Shown in pieces: positions 1 through 5,669 of a stretch of DNA of 6,750 nucleotides. This DNA comes from Acinetobacter sp. GTDB taxonomy: Bacteria; Pseudomonadota; Gammaproteobacteria; Pseudomonadales; Moraxellaceae. The stretch's first letter is position 1. Every line of letters starts with the position of its first letter. A program made the position numbers and the translations under genes. The notes beneath the pieces were generated by a model that saw only the letters and a program-made list of their open reading frames with translations, was not told the origin of the DNA and ran no database searches. Location: contig SSHD01000126.1 in assembly GCA_008017255.1 (NCBI GenBank), positions 1 to 6,750 on the forward strand, in the 5' to 3' direction.

Positions 1-1
1 A

Positions 2-676
2 GAAGCTTTGGCAGATGTATTACGTCGTCATCCACAAGTTTTAATTGCCTCGGATGATATGTATGAGCCGATTCGTTGGGAAGATGAATTCTACAACATC
101 GCGACTATTGCTCCAGATTTGTATGACCGCACGATTGTATTGAATGGTGTGTCTAAAGCCTATGCCATGACTGGTTGGCGTATTGGTTATGCAGCTGGCC
201 CTGCAAAATTGATTGGTGCAATGAAAAATATTCAATCACAATCGACGTCTAACCCAACGTCTATTTCACAAGTTGCGGCAGAAGCGGCATTGAATGGCCC
301 ACAAGATGTATTACAACCAATGATTGCAGCGTTTAAACGCCGTCATGACTTTGTTGTAGAAGGTTTAAATGCCATCAACGGTATTTCTTGCTTAGCTGCC
401 GATGGTGCATTTTATGCGTATGCCAACATCAAACCATTGATTCGTGCTAAAGGTTTAAAATCATGCACCGAATTTTCTGAATGGTTACTTGAAGAAACTG
501 GCGTAGCCGTTGTTCCGGGTGATGCGTTTGGTCTAGGCGGATTTATGCGTATCTCTTATGCCACTGCTGATGATGTACTGGTGGATGCTTTAGCGCGTAT
601 CAAAAAGGCTGCTGATTCAATCGACGGTGTAGATGCAGCAATTGCTTCAATTGAAGCGGAAAAAACTACATCTTAA
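2..676 (+). CDS. Class I PLP-dependent aminotransferase, aspartate aminotransferase-like (5' partial)
   Basis: This is the C-terminal 224 residues of a fold-type I aminotransferase. The reading frame is open to the left edge, so the true start lies upstream and a TTG at 8 is only an internal Leu codon. Counting from that TTG, the cofactor-binding D-x-Y pair is in SDDMYEP (residues 15-21). The Schiff-base lysine is K50 in GVSKAYAMTGWRIGY, with R58 as the expected phosphate-contacting arginine. R181 in FMRISYA is the expected arginine for the substrate alpha-carboxylate. The SK-x-YAMTGWRIGY form is typical of the AspC/AatA subgroup (Bacillus/Rhizobium type), which moves amino groups between aspartate or related amino acids and 2-oxoglutarate in the cytoplasm. 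Full-length relatives are about 390-410 residues, so a little over half is present. The tail after the last helix is short and Ala/Glu-rich. A strong terminator follows. Substrate preference (Asp versus aromatic or other amino acids) cannot be read from this part. Confidence 0.9.
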   Translation, partial: EALADVLRRHPQVLIASDDMYEPIRWEDEFYNIATIAPDLYDRTIVLNGVSKAYAMTGWRIGYAAGPAKLIGAMKNIQSQSTSNPTSISQVAAEAALNGPQDVLQPMIAAFKRRHDFVVEGLNAINGISCLAADGAFYAYANIKPLIRAKGLKSCTEFSEWLLEETGVAVVPGDAFGLGGFMRISYATADDVLVDALARIKKAADSIDGVDAAIASIEAEKTTS

Positions 677-704
677 TAGTGCTGTGTAAAAATAGCTTAA
701 TTTC

Positions 705-738
705 AAACTGCCGAATGATCATCATTCGGCAGTTTTTT
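705..738 (+). terminator. Intrinsic terminator of the aminotransferase gene
   Basis: A perfect 14-bp inverted repeat (705-718 with 722-735) surrounds a 3-nt loop. The GC-rich core is CTGCCG/CGGCAG and the right arm runs into six T residues (733-738). It begins 28 nt after the aminotransferase stop codon and separates that gene from the thioesterase promoter. The A-rich left flank means it could also work weakly on the other strand. Confidence 0.92.
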
Positions 739-753
739 AATGCTTACTTCAAT

Positions 754-782
754 TTGACAGTACGCTAGTCACTCTTTATATT
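754..782 (+). promoter_or_regulatory. Sigma70-type promoter of the thioesterase gene
   Basis: A perfect -35 box TTGACA (754-759) is followed after a 17-bp spacer by TATATT (777-782), one mismatch from consensus. Transcription would start near 789 and give a leader of about 35 nt. It lies just past the upstream terminator, so the thioesterase gene has independent expression. No operator is evident. Confidence 0.8.
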
Positions 783-823
783 CAAACACAAGTTCCTTTT
801 TAGAACTATAAAGAGCAAATAAT

Positions 824-1261
824 ATGAAACACCCTAAAGATATGAACGGACTTGAGTTTTTAACCGCAATGCGTACAGGACAAATTCCACCGCCTAGTAT
901 TAGTGAAACCATGCCTATGCAACCTGTAGAAGTTGCCGAAGGATTTATTGAATTTGAAGTTCAGGCCGATCATCGCCATCTGAATCCTTTAGGTGGTGTG
1001 CATGGCGGTTTTGCCGCAACCGTGCTCGACTCGGTCACAGGCTGTGCCGTACACACCATGCTTGAAGCAGGTGTGGGTTATGGCACCATTGATTTAAATA
1101 TTAAAATGTGCCGCCCCATTCCTAAAAATCAGAAACTTATTGCTACGGGCAATGTGATTAATATCAGTAAAAATTTAGGCATTTCCGAAGGTAAAATTAT
1201 TGATACTGATGGCAAACTTTATGCACATGCAACTGCCACTTGTATGATTATTCGTTCATAA
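824..1261 (+). CDS. PaaI-type hotdog-fold acyl-CoA thioesterase
   Basis: This 145-residue protein has the usual length of a single-domain hotdog thioesterase of the PaaI/YdiI type. These enzymes hydrolyse acyl- or aryl-CoA thioesters in the cytoplasm, commonly as homotetramers. The signature is the segment NPLGGVHGG (residues 54-62) at the start of the central helix. N54 and the H60-G61-G62 turn are the usual active-site and CoA-polarising positions, and D69 in the following helix is at the place of the catalytic acid in this family. The C-terminal half has the expected strands, including RPIPKNQKLIATG and KLYAHATATCMI. The ATG at 824 is preceded by a purine-rich AAGAG about 9 nt upstream, and the gene has its own near-consensus promoter. 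No catabolic operon surrounds it, so there is no support for a phenylacetate-pathway role; the substrate is unknown. A general housekeeping or salvage thioesterase is the safest reading. Confidence 0.88.
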   Translation: MKHPKDMNGLEFLTAMRTGQIPPPSISETMPMQPVEVAEGFIEFEVQADHRHLNPLGGVHGGFAATVLDSVTGCAVHTMLEAGVGYGTIDLNIKMCRPIPKNQKLIATGNVINISKNLGISEGKIIDTDGKLYAHATATCMIIRS

Positions 1262-1356
1262 GCAAAAAACGCTGCTGCGCTATTTTGTGTGTTTAGACAA
1301 ATTGTGCAAATAAAAAGCATACGACACAAAAATGAAGCACAGATGACATTTTTAGC

Positions 1357-1384
1357 TTGACCGATTTTAAAAGCTGCCTATAAT
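1357..1384 (+). promoter_or_regulatory. Promoter of the tRNA-Asn gene
   Basis: A TTGACC -35 box (1357-1362) and a perfect TATAAT -10 box (1379-1384) are separated by 16 bp. The start point would be near 1391, about 5 nt before the mature tRNA, which would leave a very short 5' leader for RNase P. The thioesterase gene upstream has no clear terminator, so some readthrough into the tRNA is also possible. Confidence 0.8.
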
Positions 1385-1395
1385 GGCATTCAGAT

Positions 1396-1471
1396 TCTCC
1401 CATAGCTCAGTCGGTAGAGCGACGGACTGTTAATCCGCAGGTCCCTGGTTCGAGCCCAGGTGGGAGAGCCA
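1396..1471 (+). tRNA. tRNA-Asn (anticodon GUU)
   Basis: The 76-nt gene folds as a full cloverleaf. The acceptor stem is TCTCCCA (1396-1402) with TGGGAGA (1461-1467). The D arm is GCTC/GAGC. The anticodon loop CTGTTAA (1427-1433) has GTT at 1429-1431. The T arm is CCTGG/CCAGG around loop TTCGAGC, and the discriminator is G followed by an encoded CCA (1469-1471). U33 and the A37-A38 pair are as expected for tRNA-Asn. The GUU anticodon reads AAC and AAU and is normally queuosine-modified at position 34. The outermost anticodon-stem pair (27-43) is A with C, a mismatch, while the other four pairs are Watson-Crick. The gene stands alone between its own promoter and terminator. Confidence 0.97.
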
Positions 1472-1477
1472 AATTCT

Positions 1478-1507
1478 AAAAGCCCATATCATTGATATGG
1501 GTTTTTT
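1478..1507 (+). terminator. Intrinsic terminator of tRNA-Asn
   Basis: CCCATATC (1483-1490) and GATATGGG (1494-1501) pair around a 3-nt ATT loop. The stem is extended by a G-T pair and flanking A-T pairs, and six T residues follow at 1502-1507. It starts a few nt after the CCA end of the tRNA. Confidence 0.88.
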
Positions 1508-1512
1508 CTATG

Positions 1513-1549
1513 GCATAAAAAATCCTCTGTAATGAGAGGCCTTTTATGC
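1513..1549 (-). terminator. Probable terminator of the lepB-miaE gene run
   Basis: Outer arms GCATAAAA (1513-1520) and TTTTATGC (1542-1549) enclose an inner 5-bp stem, CCTCT (1524-1528) with AGAGG (1535-1539). Read on the minus strand, the inner stem is directly followed by A and then a run of six T residues. It lies about 12 nt past the miaE stop codon, where a terminator for the eight-gene minus-strand run is expected. The inner stem is short, so efficiency may be moderate. The outer arms could make it work in both directions. Confidence 0.72.
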
Positions 1550-1560
1550 ATACAGCAAGC

Positions 1561-2217
1561 TCAAATTTCGAGCTTGGCAGGCACGCCACTATGGAAACGA
1601 AAAGTATCATCTGGGCTTAAAATTAAGTTCTTTTCCACTTCACGAATATGCTCAATACGCTGTTGAATATCTTCTTGTGGATTTTTAAGTTTGCCAGTTT
1701 TGGCAACATCCAAAGCCAACGCTAAATAATCTTCAAAATGCCGAGATTCTGACTTGAGTAAATAACGGTAATAACGCCCCAATTCATCATCTACCATTGG
1801 TGCCAGTGCATAAAAACGCTCGCAAGAACGTGCTTCTACAAATGCACCCACAATCATCACATCAATTAAAGCCTCAGGTTCATAAGTGCGTATTTCTTTA
1901 CGCAGTGCACCCGCATAACGACCTGCACTCAAGCCAACTAACGGCTGCCCACGTTTTAGCATCAACTCGAGCACTTGCTCATAATGCAGCATTTCTTCAC
2001 GTACCAGTTGCGCCAGTTTCATCTGCAAGTCGGGAAAGAAGCTATAACGAAACATCAGATTCATTGCCGTACTGGCTGCTTTTTTCTCACAATTGGCATG
2101 ATCTAGCATCAAAATATCAAGCTGATTAATGGCTTCATCTAACCACGCTTGTGGTGTCGTACAGCCTAAAAAATTGATGACAGGCTGCATCAATTCATCA
2201 TAGTTTAAACTGCTCAT
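1561..2217 (-). CDS. miaE: tRNA-(ms2io6A37) hydroxylase MiaE
   Basis: MiaE is a non-haem diiron monooxygenase. It uses O2 to hydroxylate the isopentenyl side chain of ms2i6A at position 37, next to the anticodon, in tRNAs that read codons starting with U. The 218-residue helical-bundle protein carries the expected carboxylate-bridged diiron ligands: E44 in DHANCEKKA, E75 and H78 in REEMLHYE, E128 in GAFVEARSCERF, and E157 and H160 in SESRHFEDY. This gives the paired E-x-x-H pattern of the family. The ATG lies 4 nt after the pdxJ stop, with a GAGA ribosome-binding site (2225-2228) inside the end of pdxJ, so the two are probably translationally coupled. It is the last gene of the minus-strand run and is followed by a stem-loop terminator. 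It needs MiaA and MiaB products made elsewhere in the genome. The adjacent tRNA-Asn has U at position 36, not A, and is not expected to be a substrate. Confidence 0.93.
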   Translation of the reverse strand: MSSLNYDELMQPVINFLGCTTPQAWLDEAINQLDILMLDHANCEKKAASTAMNLMFRYSFFPDLQMKLAQLVREEMLHYEQVLELMLKRGQPLVGLSAGRYAGALRKEIRTYEPEALIDVMIVGAFVEARSCERFYALAPMVDDELGRYYRYLLKSESRHFEDYLALALDVAKTGKLKNPQEDIQQRIEHIREVEKNLILSPDDTFRFHSGVPAKLEI

Positions 2218-2221
2218 TGGT

Positions 2222-2950
2222 TTATCTCGCAGCGGCTTGAATTGCCGCTTTCATCTCTTTGACCGCTTGCGTCAGACCGACGAATACACTGTCTGCAATA
2301 ATCGAATGCCCAATATTCAACTCATGGATTTGTGGAATAGCAGCAATGGCTGCCACGTTATTTAAGTTCAATCCATGCCCTGCATTGACCACCAAGCCTT
2401 TACTCGCTGCATATTCCGCCCCTCGCACAATACGTGCCAGTTCAGCCTGTTGTTGCGCTTCGGTTGCTGCATCGGCATAAGCACCAGTATGAATTTCAAT
2501 CGTCGGCGCACCACACGCCACTGCGGCATCAATTTGTGCGAAATCGGCATCGATAAATAACGACACATCACAACCAATAGCGCTTAGTGCTTGAGTTGCA
2601 GCTTGGACTTTGTCAAAATTTCCGACCACATCTAAACCACCCTCAGTGGTCACTTCTTGGCGACGTTCAGGTACAAAACACACATGCTGTGGTTGGATTT
2701 CTTGGGCAAATGCCACCATTTCATCAGTTACTGCCAACTCCAAATTCATGCGTGTTTTTAACAACGGGCGCATACGGCGTACATCGTCATCTTGAATATG
2801 ACGACGATCTTCACGTAAATGTAAGGTTATTCCCTCTGCACCCGCTTGTTCACACACCAAAGCGGCTTGCACTGGGTCTGGGTAAGTGGTACCACGCGCT
2901 TGTCTTAAGGTCGCCACATGATCAATATTTACACCTAATATTGCCGCCAT
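2222..2950 (-). CDS. pdxJ: Pyridoxine 5'-phosphate synthase PdxJ
   Basis: PdxJ condenses 1-deoxy-D-xylulose 5-phosphate with 3-amino-2-oxopropyl phosphate to make pyridoxine 5'-phosphate. This is the ring-closing step of the DXP-dependent vitamin B6 pathway. The 242-residue protein matches the family length and TIM-barrel fold. Landmarks are [14 protein letters not shown] (residues 8-21), H44 in [13 protein letters not shown]71 in [10 protein letters not shown]152 in IEIHTGAY, H192 in NAGHGLN and the phosphate-binding NIGH (212-215). H44, E71, E152 and H192 match the E. coli residues H45, E72, E153 and H193 with a one-residue offset. The ATG has a good AGGA site 7 nt upstream. The gene follows recO, as in E. 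coli, but the next gene is miaE where E. coli has acpS. The aminotransferase at the left edge is itself PLP-dependent, but that is coincidence rather than evidence of linkage. Confidence 0.97.
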   Translation of the reverse strand: MAAILGVNIDHVATLRQARGTTYPDPVQAALVCEQAGAEGITLHLREDRRHIQDDDVRRMRPLLKTRMNLELAVTDEMVAFAQEIQPQHVCFVPERRQEVTTEGGLDVVGNFDKVQAATQALSAIGCDVSLFIDADFAQIDAAVACGAPTIEIHTGAYADAATEAQQQAELARIVRGAEYAASKGLVVNAGHGLNLNNVAAIAAIPQIHELNIGHSIIADSVFVGLTQAVKEMKAAIQAAAR

Positions 2951-2957
2951 AAAAATT

Positions 2958-2961
2958 TCCT
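2958..2961 (-). promoter_or_regulatory. Ribosome-binding site of pdxJ
   Basis: AGGA lies 7 nt before the pdxJ ATG in the 45-nt recO-pdxJ gap, the longest gap in the minus-strand run. Its position fixes the start, and the next codons match the conserved N-terminus of the family. No convincing promoter was seen in the gap. Confidence 0.75.
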
Positions 2962-2995
2962 ATCGTTTAATCTGCTTACGTTTTTAAAGTACGTG

Positions 2996-3712
2996 CTAAG
3001 AAGATGAAGTTTGCGTATTTTGAATCCACAATTGACGACTTTTCAGCGGTCGGTCGCCGAGTAAGGAGCTAATCATTTGCCGATAGAGTTTAGCCAATAA
3101 TTGCAATTGTACGGCAGTAAAATCTTGTCCAGCCACATAACTTTGCATGGCAATAATCGACTCGCCATCGAGCGTCGCCTTTGATTCGCGGGCAACTGAC
3201 ATAAAACCATCATTCAATTGAAACTGATAATGTTGCAAGGGTTGGATGCTCTGCTGATTTGCATCACTAGCAAAATCTATTGCATAACCTAGCTCTTGCA
3301 GCAACGCATGTTCAAATTGCCGTAAAATCTGCCGTAAAAACAAGTCCGCTTGTGCATGGCTTGCCAATTGTTGCAACTGCAATAAAGTCACTTGATATTG
3401 TCGAAATGTTTGCGGCAAGGCTTCCTCTAAAGGACACAAACGCAGCACGATTTCATTTAAATAAAACCCAGCAAAAAAGGCATCACCATGAAAAAATACC
3501 GGTTGATGTAAAATTTCCAATTGGGTGAAATTTTTGAGTTCAGATTTACCAGTGGCTTGCACACGAATCGGTTGATATTGTGGCGCAGGTGTTTGCCTTA
3601 ATATGCCATCAACTCGACCATATTCTTGACTAAATAAATGCACAATATGGCTTTTTTCACGGTATTTACGATGATGGATTAAATAGCCGTGCAGCACTTC
3701 ATTACGCATCAT
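2996..3712 (-). CDS. recO: DNA repair protein RecO
   Basis: RecO anneals single strands and, with RecR (and RecF), helps RecA displace SSB at gaps in the RecFOR recombination pathway. The 238-residue protein has the family layout. An N-terminal OB-fold (about 1-75) contains KYREKSHIVHLFSQEYG, the usual R-x-Y-x-E-x-S-x-x-x-x-L-F signature. A helical domain follows, with FYLNEIVLRLCP (83-94) and LRQFEHALLQELGY (130-143). The conserved C-terminal LGDRPLKSRQLW is at 218-229. Only one cysteine (C93) is present, so the four-cysteine zinc site of Gram-positive and Deinococcus RecO proteins is absent, as usual in gammaproteobacteria. Two ATG codons in tandem (3710-3712 and 3707-3709) could serve as start. 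The nearest AGGA is 12 nt before the first, overlapping the end of the lipoprotein gene, so initiation looks weak or coupled. The similarity is diffuse outside these motifs, as is normal for RecO. Confidence 0.93.
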   Translation of the reverse strand: MMRNEVLHGYLIHHRKYREKSHIVHLFSQEYGRVDGILRQTPAPQYQPIRVQATGKSELKNFTQLEILHQPVFFHGDAFFAGFYLNEIVLRLCPLEEALPQTFRQYQVTLLQLQQLASHAQADLFLRQILRQFEHALLQELGYAIDFASDANQQSIQPLQHYQFQLNDGFMSVARESKATLDGESIIAMQSYVAGQDFTAVQLQLLAKLYRQMISSLLGDRPLKSRQLWIQNTQTSSS

Positions 3713-3720
3713 AAGCTATG

Positions 3721-3924
3721 TTAATCCTGCTCGTCTTGATCCTCGTTTTGTGCATCTTCTTCACCATCAGGAATCACAGCACCGACCACAACAGCGGTGC
3801 CTTTCACCACGCCTTTAGTGGTTTTATAGGCCACTTTTACTGGCACGGTCACCAGTTTATGCACACAACCCTGCAATAAAATAACGCAGCTGAGCAGTAC
3901 AAATAGTTTCATGGTGCTGTTCAT
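3721..3924 (-). CDS. Small predicted outer-membrane lipoprotein with acidic tail
   Basis: This 67-residue protein has a short signal peptide: a single Lys at residue 6, then hydrophobic LFVLLSCVILL. It ends in a lipobox LLQGC with C20 as the lipidation site. The +2 residue is Val, not Asp, so outer-membrane sorting by the Lol system is expected. The 48-residue mature part has a basic segment (residues 23-41), a Gly/Val-rich stretch with G38, G42 and G48, and a strongly acidic end (8 of the last 13 residues are Asp or Glu). The first ATG (3922-3924) is preferred because AAGGA lies 10 nt upstream; the next ATG (residue 5) would leave the site 22 nt away. It sits 16 nt after era and 8 nt before recO. 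It resembles a small lipoprotein family I remember from Acinetobacter genomes (possibly NF038104), but that is recall and was not checked. The function is unknown. Confidence 0.8.
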   Translation of the reverse strand: MNSTMKLFVLLSCVILLQGCVHKLVTVPVKVAYKTTKGVVKGTAVVVGAVIPDGEEDAQNEDQDEQD

Positions 3925-3934
3925 ACGCTGTCCA

Positions 3935-3939
3935 TCCTT
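3935..3939 (-). promoter_or_regulatory. Ribosome-binding site of the small lipoprotein gene
   Basis: AAGGA starts one base after the era stop codon and ends 10 nt before the ATG at 3922-3924; a weaker GGA lies 6 nt before it. This favours that ATG over the one four codons later and shows that the small gene has its own translation signal. Confidence 0.65.
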
Positions 3940-3940
3940 G

Positions 3941-4966
3941 TTAAATATCGCTATAACCCAAGCTTTTTAACGCACGCTCATCATCCGACCAACCACCCTT
4001 CACTTTCACCCACAAGGTCAGCATGATTTTTTGCTCGAACATTTTTTCCATGTCGGCACGTGCATCCATACCAATACTTTTTAGCTTCGCGCCTTTATCG
4101 CCAATCACAATGGCCTTTTGTCCAGTACGTTCCACAAAAATCGTGGCGTCGATATAAGTACACGGTGCTTTTAGGCGACCGGTTTTTTCATTCACTGTGG
4201 CATCTTCAGTTTTAAACGATTCAATTTGCACGGTTAAATCATACGGCAGTTCTTCACCCAACTGACGCATGATTTTTTCACGAATAATTTCACTAGCAAG
4301 AAAGCGTTCAGATCGGTCGGTAATTTGATCTAAAGAATATAACGGCGGCTGATACGGCAAATATTTTTCGATGGTATCGCGCAGATGTTCAAGGTTCGCC
4401 CCACGCAATGCAGAAACTGGCACAATCTCGGCAAAATTCATTAGCTTGGCACGTTCTTGAATCAATGGCAGCGCTTGATTTTTATTTTCAAACGTATCCA
4501 GTTTATTGATGACTAAAATGACTGGCATCTCTGCATGTTTGAGTTTTTCTAACACCAACTCATCGTTTTGGGTCCACTTTTGTGCATCGACCACAAATAA
4601 CACCAAGTTCACATCACGTAAGGCAGAATGCGCTGCACGATTCATCATTTTATTAATCGCTTTGACTTCTTTCTTGTGCATACCTGGGGTATCTACAAAC
4701 ACCGCCTGCGATGTTGCACGAGAATCAATGCCAACAATTTTATGTCGTGTGGTTTGCGGTTTACGTGAAGTAATGGAGAGCTTTTGACCCAATAAATGGT
4801 TCATTAAGGTCGATTTACCGACATTGGGACGACCAACAATCGCTACAAAACCACTTTTAAAATCGGCAGGAATGTTCATCCCTTGCGAACTAAAAAATTG
4901 ATCGACCAGTGAAGAACTGTCCTGCTGTTCAGTGGTTTCGGGCTGATTTTCATTTGGATGAGTCAT
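3941..4966 (-). CDS. era: GTPase Era, with N-terminal extension
   Basis: Era is an essential GTPase that binds the 3' end of 16S rRNA and acts as a late 30S assembly checkpoint. All G motifs are present. Counting from the in-frame TTG one codon upstream, they are the P-loop GRPNVGKST (46-54), G2 threonines in PQTTRHKI (71-78), G3 DTPG (93-96), G4 NKLD (155-158) and G5 SAL (186-188). The C-terminal KH RNA-binding domain includes VIGDKGAKLKSIG (288-300). With the ATG at 4964-4966 the protein is 341 residues, about 40 longer than E. coli Era. The extra residues are a polar, Gln/Glu/Ser-rich N-terminus before the G domain. That TTG (4967-4969) also has a usable spacing to the GGAG site, so the exact start is uncertain by one codon. 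An internal ATG at residue 31 would remove most of the extension. The gene starts 4 nt after the rnc stop, which is the conserved rnc-era coupling. Confidence 0.96.
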   Translation of the reverse strand: MTHPNENQPETTEQQDSSSLVDQFFSSQGMNIPADFKSGFVAIVGRPNVGKSTLMNHLLGQKLSITSRKPQTTRHKIVGIDSRATSQAVFVDTPGMHKKEVKAINKMMNRAAHSALRDVNLVLFVVDAQKWTQNDELVLEKLKHAEMPVILVINKLDTFENKNQALPLIQERAKLMNFAEIVPVSALRGANLEHLRDTIEKYLPYQPPLYSLDQITDRSERFLASEIIREKIMRQLGEELPYDLTVQIESFKTEDATVNEKTGRLKAPCTYIDATIFVERTGQKAIVIGDKGAKLKSIGMDARADMEKMFEQKIMLTLWVKVKGGWSDDERALKSLGYSDI

Positions 4967-4970
4967 CAAA

Positions 4971-5669
4971 CTATTGCTCCAATAATTTTAAAATTTGCGC
5001 CGCCGCAGCTTGCTCAGCAAAACGTCGGCTTAAGCCCTCACCTTGAACTTTAGGACAGGCATCGACCACACATTCAACGGTAAAATGTTGGTTCGGCGCA
5101 TCGCCCTGAATATCCACAACCTCGTAAACTGGGAGAGGTTTTTTACGTGCTTGTAAATACTCTTGTAAGCGTGATTTGGGGTCTTTCAGTTGATCGGTCG
5201 GTTCAAGGTCGTCGAAATAAGATGTATACCATTTTAGCACAATGCGTTGTAGCAAGTTCAGGTCATGACTATCGAGGTAAATTGCCCCAATAATCGATTC
5301 AACAGTGTCGGCAAGTATTGACTCACGATGATGCCCACCCGATTTTAGTTCGCCAGTACTTAAAATGAGAGACTGACTGAGCTGTAAATCATTGGCGATT
5401 TTGCCTAAAGTTTCTTGTCGCACCAGCGTAGCACGCATACGGGTTAAACGACCTTCATTTTCTAAAGGGTAGCGATGGTATAAATCATTGGCAATGATCA
5501 TACCCAATAATGAATCGCCTAGAAATTCTAGGCGTTCATAATTAGATTTGTGGCTGACAGAACGATGCGTTAAAGCCAATACCAGCAGATCAAGTTGTTG
5601 AAATTGATACCCAATGCGGCTCTGTAGCCGCGTATCAATCAGTTTGCAGTTTGGCAGTTTTTTGGTCAA
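4971..5669 (-). CDS. rnc: Ribonuclease III
   Basis: RNase III cleaves double-stranded RNA, processing the 30S rRNA precursor and many mRNAs, as a Mg2+-dependent homodimer. From the TTG chosen here (5667-5669) the protein has 232 residues. The RNase III domain holds the signature ERLEFLGDS with E45, E48 and D52, then D121 and E124 in ADTVESIIGA, the full set of metal-binding carboxylates. A double-stranded RNA-binding domain follows (about 163-231), with SRLQEYLQ and the typical RRFAEQAAAAQIL helix. No ATG is available before the conserved N-terminus. Candidates are TTG at 5679-5681 and TTG at 5667-5669. The second is preferred because GAG lies 7 nt upstream and the resulting N-terminus, TKKLPNCKL, has a length like other RNase III proteins. 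Either way it overlaps the end of the upstream DUF4845 gene in another frame by 35 or 47 nt. Downstream it nearly abuts era. Confidence 0.95.
   Translation of the reverse strand: MTKKLPNCKLIDTRLQSRIGYQFQQLDLLVLALTHRSVSHKSNYERLEFLGDSLLGMIIANDLYHRYPLENEGRLTRMRATLVRQETLGKIANDLQLSQSLILSTGELKSGGHHRESILADTVESIIGAIYLDSHDLNLLQRIVLKWYTSYFDDLEPTDQLKDPKSRLQEYLQARKKPLPVYEVVDIQGDAPNQHFTVECVVDACPKVQGEGLSRRFAEQAAAAQILKLLEQ

Noticed and set aside
1266..1286. GC-rich CGCTGCTGCG next to an A tract, considered as a terminator for the thioesterase gene
   Set aside because: The core stem is only 3 bp (CGC/GCG), and on the plus strand the A tract is on the wrong side for an intrinsic terminator.
1396..1471. tRNA-Asn 3' end considered as an integration site for a mobile element
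   Set aside because: No integrase gene, no direct repeat of the tRNA 3' end within the window, and both flanks are housekeeping genes.
1797..2129. Plus-strand open frame of 110 codons opposite miaE
   Set aside because: It lies wholly antisense to a well-supported gene, has no ribosome-binding site, and its His/Ser/Ala-rich composition is what the complement of miaE codons would give.
2587..2952. Plus-strand open frame of 121 codons opposite pdxJ
   Set aside because: It is antisense to the conserved N-terminal half of pdxJ, begins without a ribosome-binding site and resembles no known protein.
2951..2995. recO-pdxJ gap considered as a promoter or attenuator
   Set aside because: The ACGT-containing arms pair only with a 3-nt bulge, and no -35/-10 pair with good spacing was found on the minus strand.
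4506..4787. Plus-strand open frame of 93 codons opposite the era G domain
   Set aside because: It is a shadow of the highly conserved GTPase coding sequence, with no start signal and no plausible domain.
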